Both the position numbers and the translations under genes were made by a program. This document shows, in pieces, positions 17,465-24,517 of a stretch of DNA of 64,000 bases. Position 1 is the first letter of the stretch. Each line of letters starts with the position of its first letter. Origin of the DNA: Paenibacillus_E allorhizoplanae (GTDB lineage: Bacteria; Bacillota; Bacilli; Paenibacillales; NBRC-103111); the NCBI RefSeq assembly GCF_927798215.1, contig NZ_CAKMMW010000009.1, positions 62,001-126,000 of the forward strand, written 5' to 3'. The notes beneath the pieces are model-generated. The model had not been told where the DNA came from and searched no databases. It saw only the letters and a program-made list of their open reading frames with translations.

Positions 17465-18370
17465 TCATTGTTCTTGCGTATAAATGGAGGGCTCAGCATC
17501 ACTCGAAGACTCGTGTACATTCCCATACAATTGAGGATTAAGCTTCTGAGCGATAGCTAGATCGAGCTTCCAACGTTCCTTTTGTTCCTTCTCCTTGAGG
17601 CTATCCGCCCATAGATGAATGATGTCATTCATGCGTGCAGCGTTTTGAATCGGTACCGGATGCTTCGCATCTTTGATGAAAAAAAGCGAACTATGCGGTA
17701 ACCCCGTATGAAGAATTTGAGCATAGGGATGGAAGTCAACGTCTTTTTCACCATAGATCAATAAGACGGGCTGCTGAATCTTCGAGAGACTATTTGTGCA
17801 ATTATAGCGCAGGGATTGCTCGAAATAGGATCTCACATTGTCCGCTTTATCCTGCAAGGCATGGTCTTTTAACTCCTGATAGGTTGTCTTTTTATCGGCA
17901 TTGCCATACGTTATCGCTCTAATCAAAAAATTCATAATTCGACTAGGATTCGCCATTCGTATCGCTAGCCAAACTCTAATTCGATTGTACGTATCTGTCA
18001 ATTCTGACATTCCGCTGACGACAATCCCCCCCACCAATCGATGGGGATGCGTAAGCAAAGCCTCCAAAGCAACCGTCCCTCCGGTTGAATAACCGCAAAG
18101 AAAGGCTTCCTCGATCCCTAAGAAATCAAGAAGCCCTATTAGGTCTTGCGAAATAAGTTTATAACTTAGCGACTGCTTCGAACTTGCACTTCCGCCATGT
18201 CCTCTAATGTCAAACGTAATGACTCGGAAATGGACCCCTAGTTGTTCTTTCTGATACCTAAACGCTTCTAGCGTTAGCAACGGGGGATGAATAAAAAGAA
18301 TAGGCATGCCCCATTCTGGTCCCGTTATCTCATAATGCAGTGATGTTTCATTCACATTCGCCCAAGGCAC
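17465..18370 (-). CDS. Alpha/beta-hydrolase fold protein
   Basis: A 301-residue hydrolase. The nucleophile elbow is GYSTGG (S95), the oxyanion loop follows FIHPPLL, and the acid and histidine of the triad are seen in YGEKDVDFH and DAKHPVPIQ. No signal peptide or membrane segment is present, so it is cytoplasmic. The start is GTG, 9 bases after GGGGGAG. About 45 C-terminal residues beyond the fold are charged and of unknown role. It lies alone between dnaB and yuiB. Esterase, haloperoxidase-like or C-C hydrolase activity cannot be told apart here. Confidence 0.85.
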   Translation of the reverse strand: MPWANVNETSLHYEITGPEWGMPILFIHPPLLTLEAFRYQKEQLGVHFRVITFDIRGHGGSASSKQSLSYKLISQDLIGLLDFLGIEEAFLCGYSTGGTVALEALLTHPHRLVGGIVVSGMSELTDTYNRIRVWLAIRMANPSRIMNFLIRAITYGNADKKTTYQELKDHALQDKADNVRSYFEQSLRYNCTNSLSKIQQPVLLIYGEKDVDFHPYAQILHTGLPHSSLFFIKDAKHPVPIQNAARMNDIIHLWADSLKEKEQKERWKLDLAIAQKLNPQLYGNVHESSSDAEPSIYTQEQ

Positions 18371-18439
18371 TGATCGTGTCTCCCCCGTAAGTGAAGTTTA
18401 AGTAACTTCTCTTAGCCTCACCCAATTGACCCAGTAATA

Positions 18440-18724
18440 TTAGAACATTTTAAAGCCGCGAATACGCAGTGCTTTGATCGCCGAACCACTCAAAATTGCA
18501 CCGACTAAGCCGCCGATTGCCGGAATCACGTCAACAATGGTGAAACTCTCGTCACTTGACATAAATGAAGAATTCCCCATGTATCCATAGATGATTATCC
18601 CTATCACTAAGGCAATGAACACGTAAAGTGGAAACCACGTTGTTTTCATTAGCATATTCAGAATAAAGCCTATCCCAAAGAATAACACCATCATTAAGAC
18701 AGTGGCGATAACCATTTGCAGCAC
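18440..18724 (-). CDS. yuiB: YuiB-family small membrane protein
   Basis: A 94-residue protein with three hydrophobic segments (about 3-24, 30-48, 65-85) and the ending SGSAIKALRIRGFKMF, which closely resembles B. subtilis YuiB as I recall it. The start is GTG, 6 bases after GGGGGA. In Bacillus, yuiB lies next to the NADH dehydrogenase gene yumB and the reductase yumC; here the same genes lie 1.4-4 kb away with hemQ inserted, so the neighbourhood is conserved. Function unknown. Confidence 0.75.
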   Translation of the reverse strand: MLQMVIATVLMMVLFFGIGFILNMLMKTTWFPLYVFIALVIGIIIYGYMGNSSFMSSDESFTIVDVIPAIGGLVGAILSGSAIKALRIRGFKMF

Positions 18725-18934
18725 GATAGTTCCCCCTTATATATGTAGAAGCACTTCCTAACTTTGGCCTCTATAGCTCTTATTATTGTAATCTACGAAA
18801 AGGTACAGGTAAAGTGTACACAAATTGAACAATTAATTAGACATTTCCTATACTTCACCCCTCCATGCATTTGCCCTTTCTCCATGAATTGGATACAATG
18901 TAGGGGATATTAGCCCTTGAATGGAGGAAAAACA

Positions 18935-19681
18935 ATGAGTGAAGCCGTACAAACGCTGGAAGGCTGGTATGCGCTCCATGATTTCCGTCTAATGGATTGG
19001 AATGCATGGCATGCTGCAACCCCACAAGAACGTAAGCATGCAGCGGATGAGCTGCAATCCTTCTTGTCCCAGTGGCAGCAAGTTGAGAACGATAAACTAG
19101 GCAGTACTGCCGTTTATAGCATCGTAGGCCAAAAAGCTGATTTCGTTTTCATGCAATTGCGTGAAACATTGGAAGAGCTCAATGAGCTTGAAACTGCTTT
19201 TAACAAATCTAGCTTTGCTGCTTTTACTATACCCGTTTATTCTTATGTCTCCATCGTAGAATTGAGCGCATACCTAGCCAAGCCAGGTGTTGATCCTGCG
19301 CAAGATCCAGAAATTCAAGCACGCTTGAAGCCGATCCTGCCAAAATCCAAACACATTTGCTTCTACCCGATGAACAAGCGTCGTGAAGGCAATGACAACT
19401 GGTACATGGTTCCTGCGGAAGATCGTAAAACGATGATGCGCAGCCACGGTATGATCGGTCGTACATATGCTGGTAAAGTAAAACAAATCATTACAGGCTC
19501 CGTTGGATTGGATGATTGGGAATGGGGCGTTACACTATTCTCGGATGATCCTCTTCATTTCAAAAAGCTTGTATACGAAATGCGTTTTGATGAAGTCAGC
19601 GCACGTTTTGGCGAGTTCGGAGATTTCTACGTTGGGAACGTTATGCTTCCTGAGAAATTCGCGTCATTCATTCAAGTATAA
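18935..19681 (+). CDS. hemQ: Coproheme decarboxylase (chlorite dismutase family)
   Basis: The last enzyme of the coproporphyrin-dependent heme pathway of Gram-positive bacteria; it converts coproheme III to heme b using peroxide. The 248-residue product starts at the ATG with GGAGG 7 bases upstream. Key residues of Firmicutes HemQ are present: catalytic tyrosine Y144 in FYPMNKRR, proximal heme ligand H171 in RSHG, and the FGEFGDFYVG C-terminal block. It is followed by a terminator. Heme supply fits the neighbouring respiratory genes and ctaA/ctaB elsewhere in the window. Confidence 0.95.
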   Translation: MSEAVQTLEGWYALHDFRLMDWNAWHAATPQERKHAADELQSFLSQWQQVENDKLGSTAVYSIVGQKADFVFMQLRETLEELNELETAFNKSSFAAFTIPVYSYVSIVELSAYLAKPGVDPAQDPEIQARLKPILPKSKHICFYPMNKRREGNDNWYMVPAEDRKTMMRSHGMIGRTYAGKVKQIITGSVGLDDWEWGVTLFSDDPLHFKKLVYEMRFDEVSARFGEFGDFYVGNVMLPEKFASFIQV

Positions 19682-19687
19682 CGACTT

Positions 19688-19721
19688 AAGAGCAAAGGAC
19701 TGCGATCCTCTGCTCTTTTTT
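19688..19721 (+). terminator. Terminator of hemQ
   Basis: AAGAGCA...TGCTCTT hairpin with an internal AGGA/TCCT pair, followed by TTTTTTG, directly after the hemQ stop. Confidence 0.8.
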
Positions 19722-19739
19722 GTTGATGTTACATAGAAA

Positions 19740-19775
19740 AAAGAAGCACTGCTCCATGAAGAGCAATGCTTCTTT
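19740..19775 (-). terminator. Terminator of the minus-strand gene at 19781
   Basis: AAAGAAGCA-CT-GCTC pairs with GAGC-AA-TGCTTCTTT; on the minus strand it is followed by TTTTCTATG. It is symmetric enough to work in both directions. Confidence 0.7.
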
Positions 19776-19780
19776 GGTAT

Positions 19781-20062
19781 CTATTCTTCATCCTCGTCGT
19801 CACGCAGAGCAGCTGCTAATTCAGCTTCCATCTGAGCTTTACGTGCTAGATACGCTTCCGTATCACGGTCACGTTGACGACTCTTTTCCTTCAGACGTTC
19901 AATCGCAGGAAGAATGAGGATATCAATTTCCTTTTGGACAACAGCGACATGATCGTAACGTTTCTCAGTCTCTAAGAAGTGACCGACTTCGATCAAGGCA
20001 TTGTAACGATCCAGTTCATCCCGGGTAAGAAGTCCTCTTACTTGGACACTACAGTGTCGCAT
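19781..20062 (-). CDS. Small charged hypothetical protein
   Basis: A 93-residue soluble protein with ribosome site GGGGGGA 6 bases before the ATG. The middle (about 42-75) is a likely amphipathic or coiled-coil helix rich in E, K and R, and the C-terminus is highly acidic (RDDEDEE). I recognise no domain. It follows ndh on the same strand, with only 27 bases between the ndh stop and this gene's start region on the other side, so the order is this gene after ndh and co-transcription is likely. Confidence 0.7.
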   Translation of the reverse strand: MRHCSVQVRGLLTRDELDRYNALIEVGHFLETEKRYDHVAVVQKEIDILILPAIERLKEKSRQRDRDTEAYLARKAQMEAELAAALRDDEDEE

Positions 20063-20089
20063 GGCAATCCCCCCGTTAGCATTCCTTGA

Positions 20090-21280
20090 CTAGAAACGAC
20101 CTTTACGTATAACTAGTGGAATTCCGCCAATAATGTAAAGGTATCTCATATCAACCACTTTTTTCATCATAGCAGCGACATTCCCTTTCAATTTACGGGA
20201 ACCTACGATACCGATCGCTTGACCTTTACCAAGGGAAGCTACTGTCCCTTTGTTCGAGTATTTGAAAGTTTTCATCTGCGATCCACGAATCGAAGCGATC
20301 AAGTTGTGAGCTACAGCTTCACCTTGTTGCATCGCAATTTGCGCTGTTGGTGGATATGGTCTGCCTTCATCGTTCATCACGATGGAACAGTCACCCACAA
20401 CATAAATATTATCAAAGCCTGGAGCATGAAGGTGCTCGTTAACTTTAATTCTACCGCGCATCGTTTCGAAGCCAGCTTCATCTAACATATGGTTACCGCG
20501 GATACCGCCTGTCCATACAACTGTTGCTGCTTTGATGAACTCATCGCCAGCAATCAGAACACCTTCTGGCGTACATTCTTTAATGGCTGTACCAATTTTG
20601 AAAGTTATACCTTTGTCCGTAAGAACTTTCATCGCATACTCAACAAGCTCAGGATCGAAACCTGGCAATGCCGTTGGCGCAGCTTCAATATTATAAATCT
20701 TCACAAGGGAAGGATCCACATCGAACTCTTTGCATAGAAGAGGGATACGATCAGCAAGTTCACCAATGAATTCAATACCAGTAAATCCAGCGCCACCGAT
20801 AACGAAAGTTAAGTAATCTTTGCGATCTGGTTCACGCTTGAACTTCGCGAATTGATATTCAATGTGCTCACGAATAAAGCGAACACTGTTAATACTGCGA
20901 ATATTCAGCGCATTTTCTTTCAGACCAGGAATTCCGAAAGTTTCCGCTTCGCCACCAAGCCCGATTACTAGGTAGTCGTAGGAAAGTGTTCCGTCTTCCA
21001 AAATAACCTTTTTCTCATGTGGACGAATTTGCGTAACAGTCGATTTCACGAAATCAACTTTAAATTCATCAATCAATTTCAAAATGTTCACGCGTGCATT
21101 TTCAGGATTATCTGTCCCTGCAGCAGGCATGTGGAGATGTGTTGTAATGTAGTGATAGTCATGCTTGTTAACAAGCGTAACATCAGCTTCGTTGTAGTTC
21201 AATTCCTTCTGCAACCGAATTGCAGCAAGGATTCCGCCGTAACCGGCTCCTAATATAACGATTCTTGGTATTCTACTCAT
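20090..21280 (-). CDS. ndh: Type II NADH dehydrogenase (NDH-2)
   Basis: A 396-residue single-subunit, non-proton-pumping NADH:menaquinone oxidoreductase on the inner face of the membrane. The FAD-binding GAGYGG motif is at residues 11-16, the NADH-binding GGAGFTGIE lies near 165-173, and VVGDCSIV marks the second FAD contact. The C-terminus (RYLYIIGGIPLVIRKGRF) forms the amphipathic membrane anchor usual for this family. It corresponds to yumB of Bacillus by context. A Rex-like operator lies 48 bases upstream of the ATG. Confidence 0.93.
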   Translation of the reverse strand: MSRIPRIVILGAGYGGILAAIRLQKELNYNEADVTLVNKHDYHYITTHLHMPAAGTDNPENARVNILKLIDEFKVDFVKSTVTQIRPHEKKVILEDGTLSYDYLVIGLGGEAETFGIPGLKENALNIRSINSVRFIREHIEYQFAKFKREPDRKDYLTFVIGGAGFTGIEFIGELADRIPLLCKEFDVDPSLVKIYNIEAAPTALPGFDPELVEYAMKVLTDKGITFKIGTAIKECTPEGVLIAGDEFIKAATVVWTGGIRGNHMLDEAGFETMRGRIKVNEHLHAPGFDNIYVVGDCSIVMNDEGRPYPPTAQIAMQQGEAVAHNLIASIRGSQMKTFKYSNKGTVASLGKGQAIGIVGSRKLKGNVAAMMKKVVDMRYLYIIGGIPLVIRKGRF

Positions 21281-21327
21281 GTCTCTCTCACTTCCATATC
21301 CGTATTTTGTCCCATGGTCTCTCTATC

Positions 21328-21345
21328 TTGTGAAAAATTACACAA
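21328..21345. promoter_or_regulatory. Rex-type redox operator
   Basis: TTGTGAAAAATTACACAA matches the Rex consensus TTGTGAAWWWWTTCACAA at 17 of 18 positions. It is placed 48 bases upstream of the ndh start on the minus strand. Rex represses NADH-oxidising and fermentative genes according to the NADH/NAD ratio, and ndh is a classic target in Bacillus. Confidence 0.7.
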
Positions 21346-21616
21346 ACAGCTTCAAAAGTAGTATTCTGCTACTAGTTTGCACGCTTTCGAAGTGAATTAT
21401 GATTAAACAGGTGGAAATTCATCACAACATGGTAAACCGATTCTCATGATATGATATAATTTTCATAAGTAAATATCAAGTGTCATTTTGCATAAAAAAT
21501 CTTGTATTATAGGCGTTTTAGCCCATCTAATCCATGTAAGCATTTACTTATCCTATCTATAAGCAATATATATGTTAAATTTAAACTTTTCTGTTTCCTT
21601 CAATAGAAGTGACGTT

Positions 21617-21635
21617 TATAATGAGTATGATTATC
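21617..21635. promoter_or_regulatory. Fur-like box before the ferredoxin-NADP reductase gene
   Basis: TATAATGAGTATGATTATC agrees with the 19-base Fur consensus GATAATGATAATCATTATC at 15 positions. It lies 38 bases before the reductase ATG, a suitable position for an operator. The match is by eye only. Confidence 0.4.
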
Positions 21636-21672
21636 ACTGTGTTACACTATGGGTTTGATCGGAGGTTCTATC

Positions 21673-22674
21673 ATGAACGAGAGAGAAACCAGTCAAGACA
21701 TCGTTGATATTATTGTAATTGGCGGCGGCCCTGCTGGCATGTTCGCAGCATTTTATGCAGGGATGCGTCAAGCATCTGTGAAAATCATTGAAAGCATGCC
21801 ACAACTTGGTGGTCAACTTGCAGCTCTTTATCCGGAAAAATATATTTATGATGTTGCAGGCTTCCCAAAAATTACAGCTCAAGAGCTTGTAGATAACTTA
21901 TCTGCCCAAATGAAACACTTTCCTATTCATACTTGTTTGGAAGAAAAAGTACATAATGTCGTTAAGAAAGAAGAACGTCTTTTTGAAATTACAACAGACA
22001 AAGGTGTACATCTGAGCCATGCCGTTATTATTTCAGGTGGTGTTGGCGCCTTCGAGCCGCGTCGTCTTGAGTTACCGGAAGCAGCTCAATTCGAGAAGAA
22101 AAACTTACATTACTTCGTAAGTGACTTGAACGCATTTGCTGATCAAAAAGTAGTTATTAGCGGCGGCGGTGATTCCGCAGTTGACTGGGCTTTGATGCTT
22201 GAACCGATTGCTGAGCAAGTAACCTTGATCCACCGTCGAGATAAATTCCGTGCTCATGAGCACAGTGTAGAGAATTTAATGAATTCGAAGGTAAACATCG
22301 TTACACCAACCGAAATCACTAAGCTTCATGGAACAGATCGTATCGAGCAAATTACACTTAAAAATATTAAATCAGGCGAAGAAAGCATCCACGATGTCGA
22401 TGCCGTTATTATCAACTTCGGCTTCGTATCCTCTCTCGGACCGATTTCTGAATGGGGGCTCGAAATCGAAAACGGCTCCATCGTTGTTGATTCCCGTATG
22501 GAAACGACGATCCCAGGTATCTTCGCTGCCGGCGATATTACGACATACCCTGGTAAATTAAAACTGATCGCTGTTGGCTTCGGTGAAGCACCTACGGCAA
22601 TTAACAATGCCAAAGTTTACATTGATCCAAGTGCCAAGCTTTCACCAGGACACAGTTCGAACTTGAAATTATAA
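21673..22674 (+). CDS. Ferredoxin/flavodoxin--NADP(+) reductase, YumC type
   Basis: A 333-residue thioredoxin-reductase-like flavoprotein of the TrxR-like FNR type. The FAD motif GGGPAGMFAA (about 13-22) and the NADPH motif SGGGDSAVDWA (about 157-167) are present, while the CxxC active site of thioredoxin reductase is absent, which separates the two families. The chosen ATG has GGAGG 7 bases upstream. It is divergent from ndh, as in the yumB/yumC region of Bacillus. The S. aureus homologue IruO is iron-regulated and feeds heme degradation, in line with the Fur-like box here. Confidence 0.92.
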   Translation: MNERETSQDIVDIIVIGGGPAGMFAAFYAGMRQASVKIIESMPQLGGQLAALYPEKYIYDVAGFPKITAQELVDNLSAQMKHFPIHTCLEEKVHNVVKKEERLFEITTDKGVHLSHAVIISGGVGAFEPRRLELPEAAQFEKKNLHYFVSDLNAFADQKVVISGGGDSAVDWALMLEPIAEQVTLIHRRDKFRAHEHSVENLMNSKVNIVTPTEITKLHGTDRIEQITLKNIKSGEESIHDVDAVIINFGFVSSLGPISEWGLEIENGSIVVDSRMETTIPGIFAAGDITTYPGKLKLIAVGFGEAPTAINNAKVYIDPSAKLSPGHSSNLKL

Positions 22675-22687
22675 TGAATAGCAATGA

Positions 22688-22734
22688 AAAGGGGTATTCT
22701 AACCTAATCTACGGATTAGGAGGAATACCCCTTT
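22688..22734. promoter_or_regulatory. Long hairpin with UACG tetraloop covering the ribosome site and start codon of the next gene
   Basis: AAAGGGGTATTC (22688-22699) pairs with GAATACCCCTTT (22723-22734), and inside it CCTAATC (22703-22709) pairs with GATTAGG (22714-22720), closed by TACG between C and G, an extra-stable cUNCGg tetraloop. The 3' arms contain AGGAGG (22718-22723) and the first two bases of the TTG start at 22733. It lies 13 bases after the reductase stop. Without a downstream T-run it is a poor intrinsic terminator in the plus direction. Confidence 0.75.
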
Positions 22735-22981
22735 GTCATCTATATGTCCAGTTTGTAACGGCATGCAAGAATTGCAAACCAACTGTCCTGTGTGCTCGCA
22801 GCGTATGTGTGACCATGGTAAGCTGAGTGACTTGCTCGGTCCTTATTCGCCTTACGAGATGAACAACATTTCCTTGACAAACCAGGAAGGCGACGAGCAA
22901 GAGCCCTGCCTTCACCTCTTGAATTGCCCCGACTGTCATTCTAGCTATACCCTGCCAATACGTGCTGAGTTCAATTATTAA
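22733..22981 (+). CDS. Small zinc-ribbon-like hypothetical protein
   Basis: An 82-residue protein with a TTG start 9 bases after AGGAGG. Cysteine pairs are arranged as zinc ligands: CPVC (residues 5-8), CPVC (18-21) followed by CDH, then a single C and CPDC near the C-terminus (about 66-69). No membrane segment. Family not recognised. Its ribosome site and start are buried in the hairpin described above, so translation may be controlled or coupled to the reductase gene. The stop overlaps the sda stop by 4 bases on the other strand. Confidence 0.7.
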   Translation: MSSICPVCNGMQELQTNCPVCSQRMCDHGKLSDLLGPYSPYEMNNISLTNQEGDEQEPCLHLLNCPDCHSSYTLPIRAEFNY

Positions 22982-23133
22982 TTAAGTGGTGCCTCGTCCT
23001 TAACGATCACGGATAGCTTTAATTTGCGTCTCTGTATTTCCGCGAGCAATAGTTCAAGAAAATCCGATTCTAATCTTAAATCTAGTGCCTTGTAATAAGA
23101 GTCGATCAATGTCTCATCGCTAATTTGTCTCAC
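22978..23133 (-). CDS. sda: Sporulation inhibitor Sda
   Basis: A 51-residue checkpoint protein that inhibits the sporulation kinases (KinA/KinB) when replication is disturbed. The core RQISDETLIDSYYKALDL and SDFLELLLAEIQRR (residues about 2-37) matches the helical hairpin of B. subtilis Sda (which begins MRKLSDELLIESYFKA). The start is GTG with GGGTGAT 5-6 bases before it. The C-terminus is slightly longer than in B. subtilis (46 residues). DnaA-box-like sequences upstream repeat the known B. subtilis arrangement, in which DnaA activates sda. Confidence 0.88.
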   Translation of the reverse strand: MRQISDETLIDSYYKALDLRLESDFLELLLAEIQRRKLKLSVIVKDEAPLN

Positions 23134-23201
23134 TGAAATCACCCATATTCTATAATTTAAACTAATAGTATCATGGGGTTTTTGATAGAACAAGCGTTCC
23201 G

Positions 23202-23301
23202 TTATCCACAGATAAGTGTGCATATCCTGTGGGTAAATTGTTAATATGTACCATGAAGGCTGACAAAGCATAGGGGGATATTGTGCATAAACTTATGCAC
23301 A
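23202..23301. promoter_or_regulatory. Cluster of DnaA boxes upstream of sda
   Basis: A perfect DnaA box TTATCCACA is at 23202-23210. One-mismatch boxes are TGTGGGTAA (23228-23236, reverse), TGTGCATAA (23282-23290, reverse) and TTATGCACA (23293-23301); the last two form an inverted pair two bases apart. All lie 70-170 bases upstream of the sda start and between sda and the divergent small gene at 23476. Confidence 0.75.
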
Positions 23302-23475
23302 TCCAAAACTTGTAAAATACTGATAAAAAAAAATGATCACTATTTTAGGCATTTTTAACGTTTATTTAACATAACCTTCATTTTATTCACAAAATTGAAA
23401 AGAAATTTTAATCGTCCCTTAATATTCATCGTCTACAATGAAATTAGAAAGACAAAACAAAGGAGCTGAACTAGA

Positions 23476-23637
23476 ATGATCGTATACGATATCGTGTTGA
23501 ATGGCGAAATTAAAGAAACAATCAAACCTAGAAAGAACCGCTTGAAAGAAATCTATGCTTTTATGCAAGAGCAAACGAAGTTGATGCAAGCCAAATATGG
23601 TGAAAATGTAAGAATTAAAGGCCGAATGATTTACTAA
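23476..23637 (+). CDS. Small basic hypothetical protein
   Basis: A 53-residue soluble protein with ribosome site AAAGGAG about 10 bases before the ATG. It is lysine-rich and probably mostly helical (KPRKNRLKEIYAFMQEQTKLMQAKYG) between short strand-like ends (MIVYDIVLNGEI and VRIKGRMIY). I recognise no family. Divergent from sda across the DnaA boxes, so DnaA might affect it as well. Confidence 0.65.
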   Translation: MIVYDIVLNGEIKETIKPRKNRLKEIYAFMQEQTKLMQAKYGENVRIKGRMIY

Positions 23638-23678
23638 CCTCATCATTGCCCCTTTCGGCCCCTATATTCTTCCGCATA

Positions 23679-24359
23679 TTATATAATGCCCTTGCGATGT
23701 AACACAGTTAATAAACGATAGAAGTCATAGCTCCCTTTCTCAGGTGTGTCGATCAAGCCGGCCTTTATTGCTGCATCAACGCCTGACTTCGCCCATGTTG
23801 GCACGACCGTCAAAGCGGCCTGCTCTTCGAGTGAGTGTACTCTACTTGTTAATTCTGAAATCTGGGCCTGTAAGTTCTCTAACATCCGAATGACCTCCTC
23901 ATCGAAGAAAGTTAACCCTTCCGTCGCTATCATCGTATTCAATTTACTTGTATAGGCAGGGTCAGTCGCATATCCACTCTTCTGTAGTGCAGCTGTTTGA
24001 GTTTGTGGAATGCTTGCTGACCGAACTGCCGAATAACGCGCAGCTTGAAATAACAAATCTTGATCTCTAAATCCATCCTCGATGGAGTTGTATGCCCGAA
24101 AATCCCCCGGTACATTAGACACGTATTCCTCATTTATGAATTCCCATGTGCTTACTGACACACGATCGCCTTGCCAATAAGGTGTTAGTACGCCATTTCC
24201 AACTTTATATCCAACCAAGTTATTCCAAGCGTTTATTTTACCCCCAGTTTCTAGTATTGCTTGTGCAATTCGAACAGATGGGAAAATTGGCGAGCCTTCT
24301 AAACGAAGCTTCAAAGCAATCGGTGCAACAAGATCGATGAAATCCTTTCTAGTTGCCAT
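23679..24359 (-). CDS. Glucosaminidase-domain (FlgJ/LytD-like) protein
   Basis: A 226-residue protein. Residues 1-150 form a glucosaminidase domain: DLVAPIALKL, then SVRIAQAILETG with the catalytic glutamate at E37, NNLVGYK, and the FRDQDLLF/YATDPAYTSKL blocks. A short coiled coil (about 155-180) precedes a C-terminal segment (PTWAKSGVDAAIKAGLI) that resembles an SLH-like or phage-lysin tail repeat. There is no signal peptide, so it may leave the cell by lysis or a holin-like route. Start chosen at the ATG with GGAGGGA 5 bases upstream. Confidence 0.8.
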   Translation of the reverse strand: MATRKDFIDLVAPIALKLRLEGSPIFPSVRIAQAILETGGKINAWNNLVGYKVGNGVLTPYWQGDRVSVSTWEFINEEYVSNVPGDFRAYNSIEDGFRDQDLLFQAARYSAVRSASIPQTQTAALQKSGYATDPAYTSKLNTMIATEGLTFFDEEVIRMLENLQAQISELTSRVHSLEEQAALTVVPTWAKSGVDAAIKAGLIDTPEKGSYDFYRLLTVLHRKGII

Positions 24360-24464
24360 ATGGCTCCCTCCTTTCAAACTACGACTAGTTCTATCTTTAT
24401 AGTATATTCCACAATTTGGTAATGAGAGACGACTCCTATCTAGCTAGACAATGCTATTTGCAAC

Positions 24465-24495
24465 TTTACTTTTCCCTTACGTTAAGGTTTATTTA
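24465..24495 (+). promoter_or_regulatory. MerR-type promoter of the MerR-methyltransferase gene
   Basis: TTTACT and TATTTA are separated by 19 bases, and the spacer holds the dyad CCTTACGTTAAGG (24475-24487). The long spacer plus central dyad is the MerR-family arrangement. The core CCTTACGTTA recurs before the second methyltransferase gene. Confidence 0.55.
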
Positions 24496-24517
24496 AGGGG
24501 AGAGAAAGGGTGAAAGC

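Noticed and set aside
22688..22734. Ordinary rho-independent terminator for the reductase gene
   Set aside because: The stem is strong, but the T-run is only three bases and is itself part of the 3' arm; a translation-blocking role fits better, though a 3' stabilising role remains possible.
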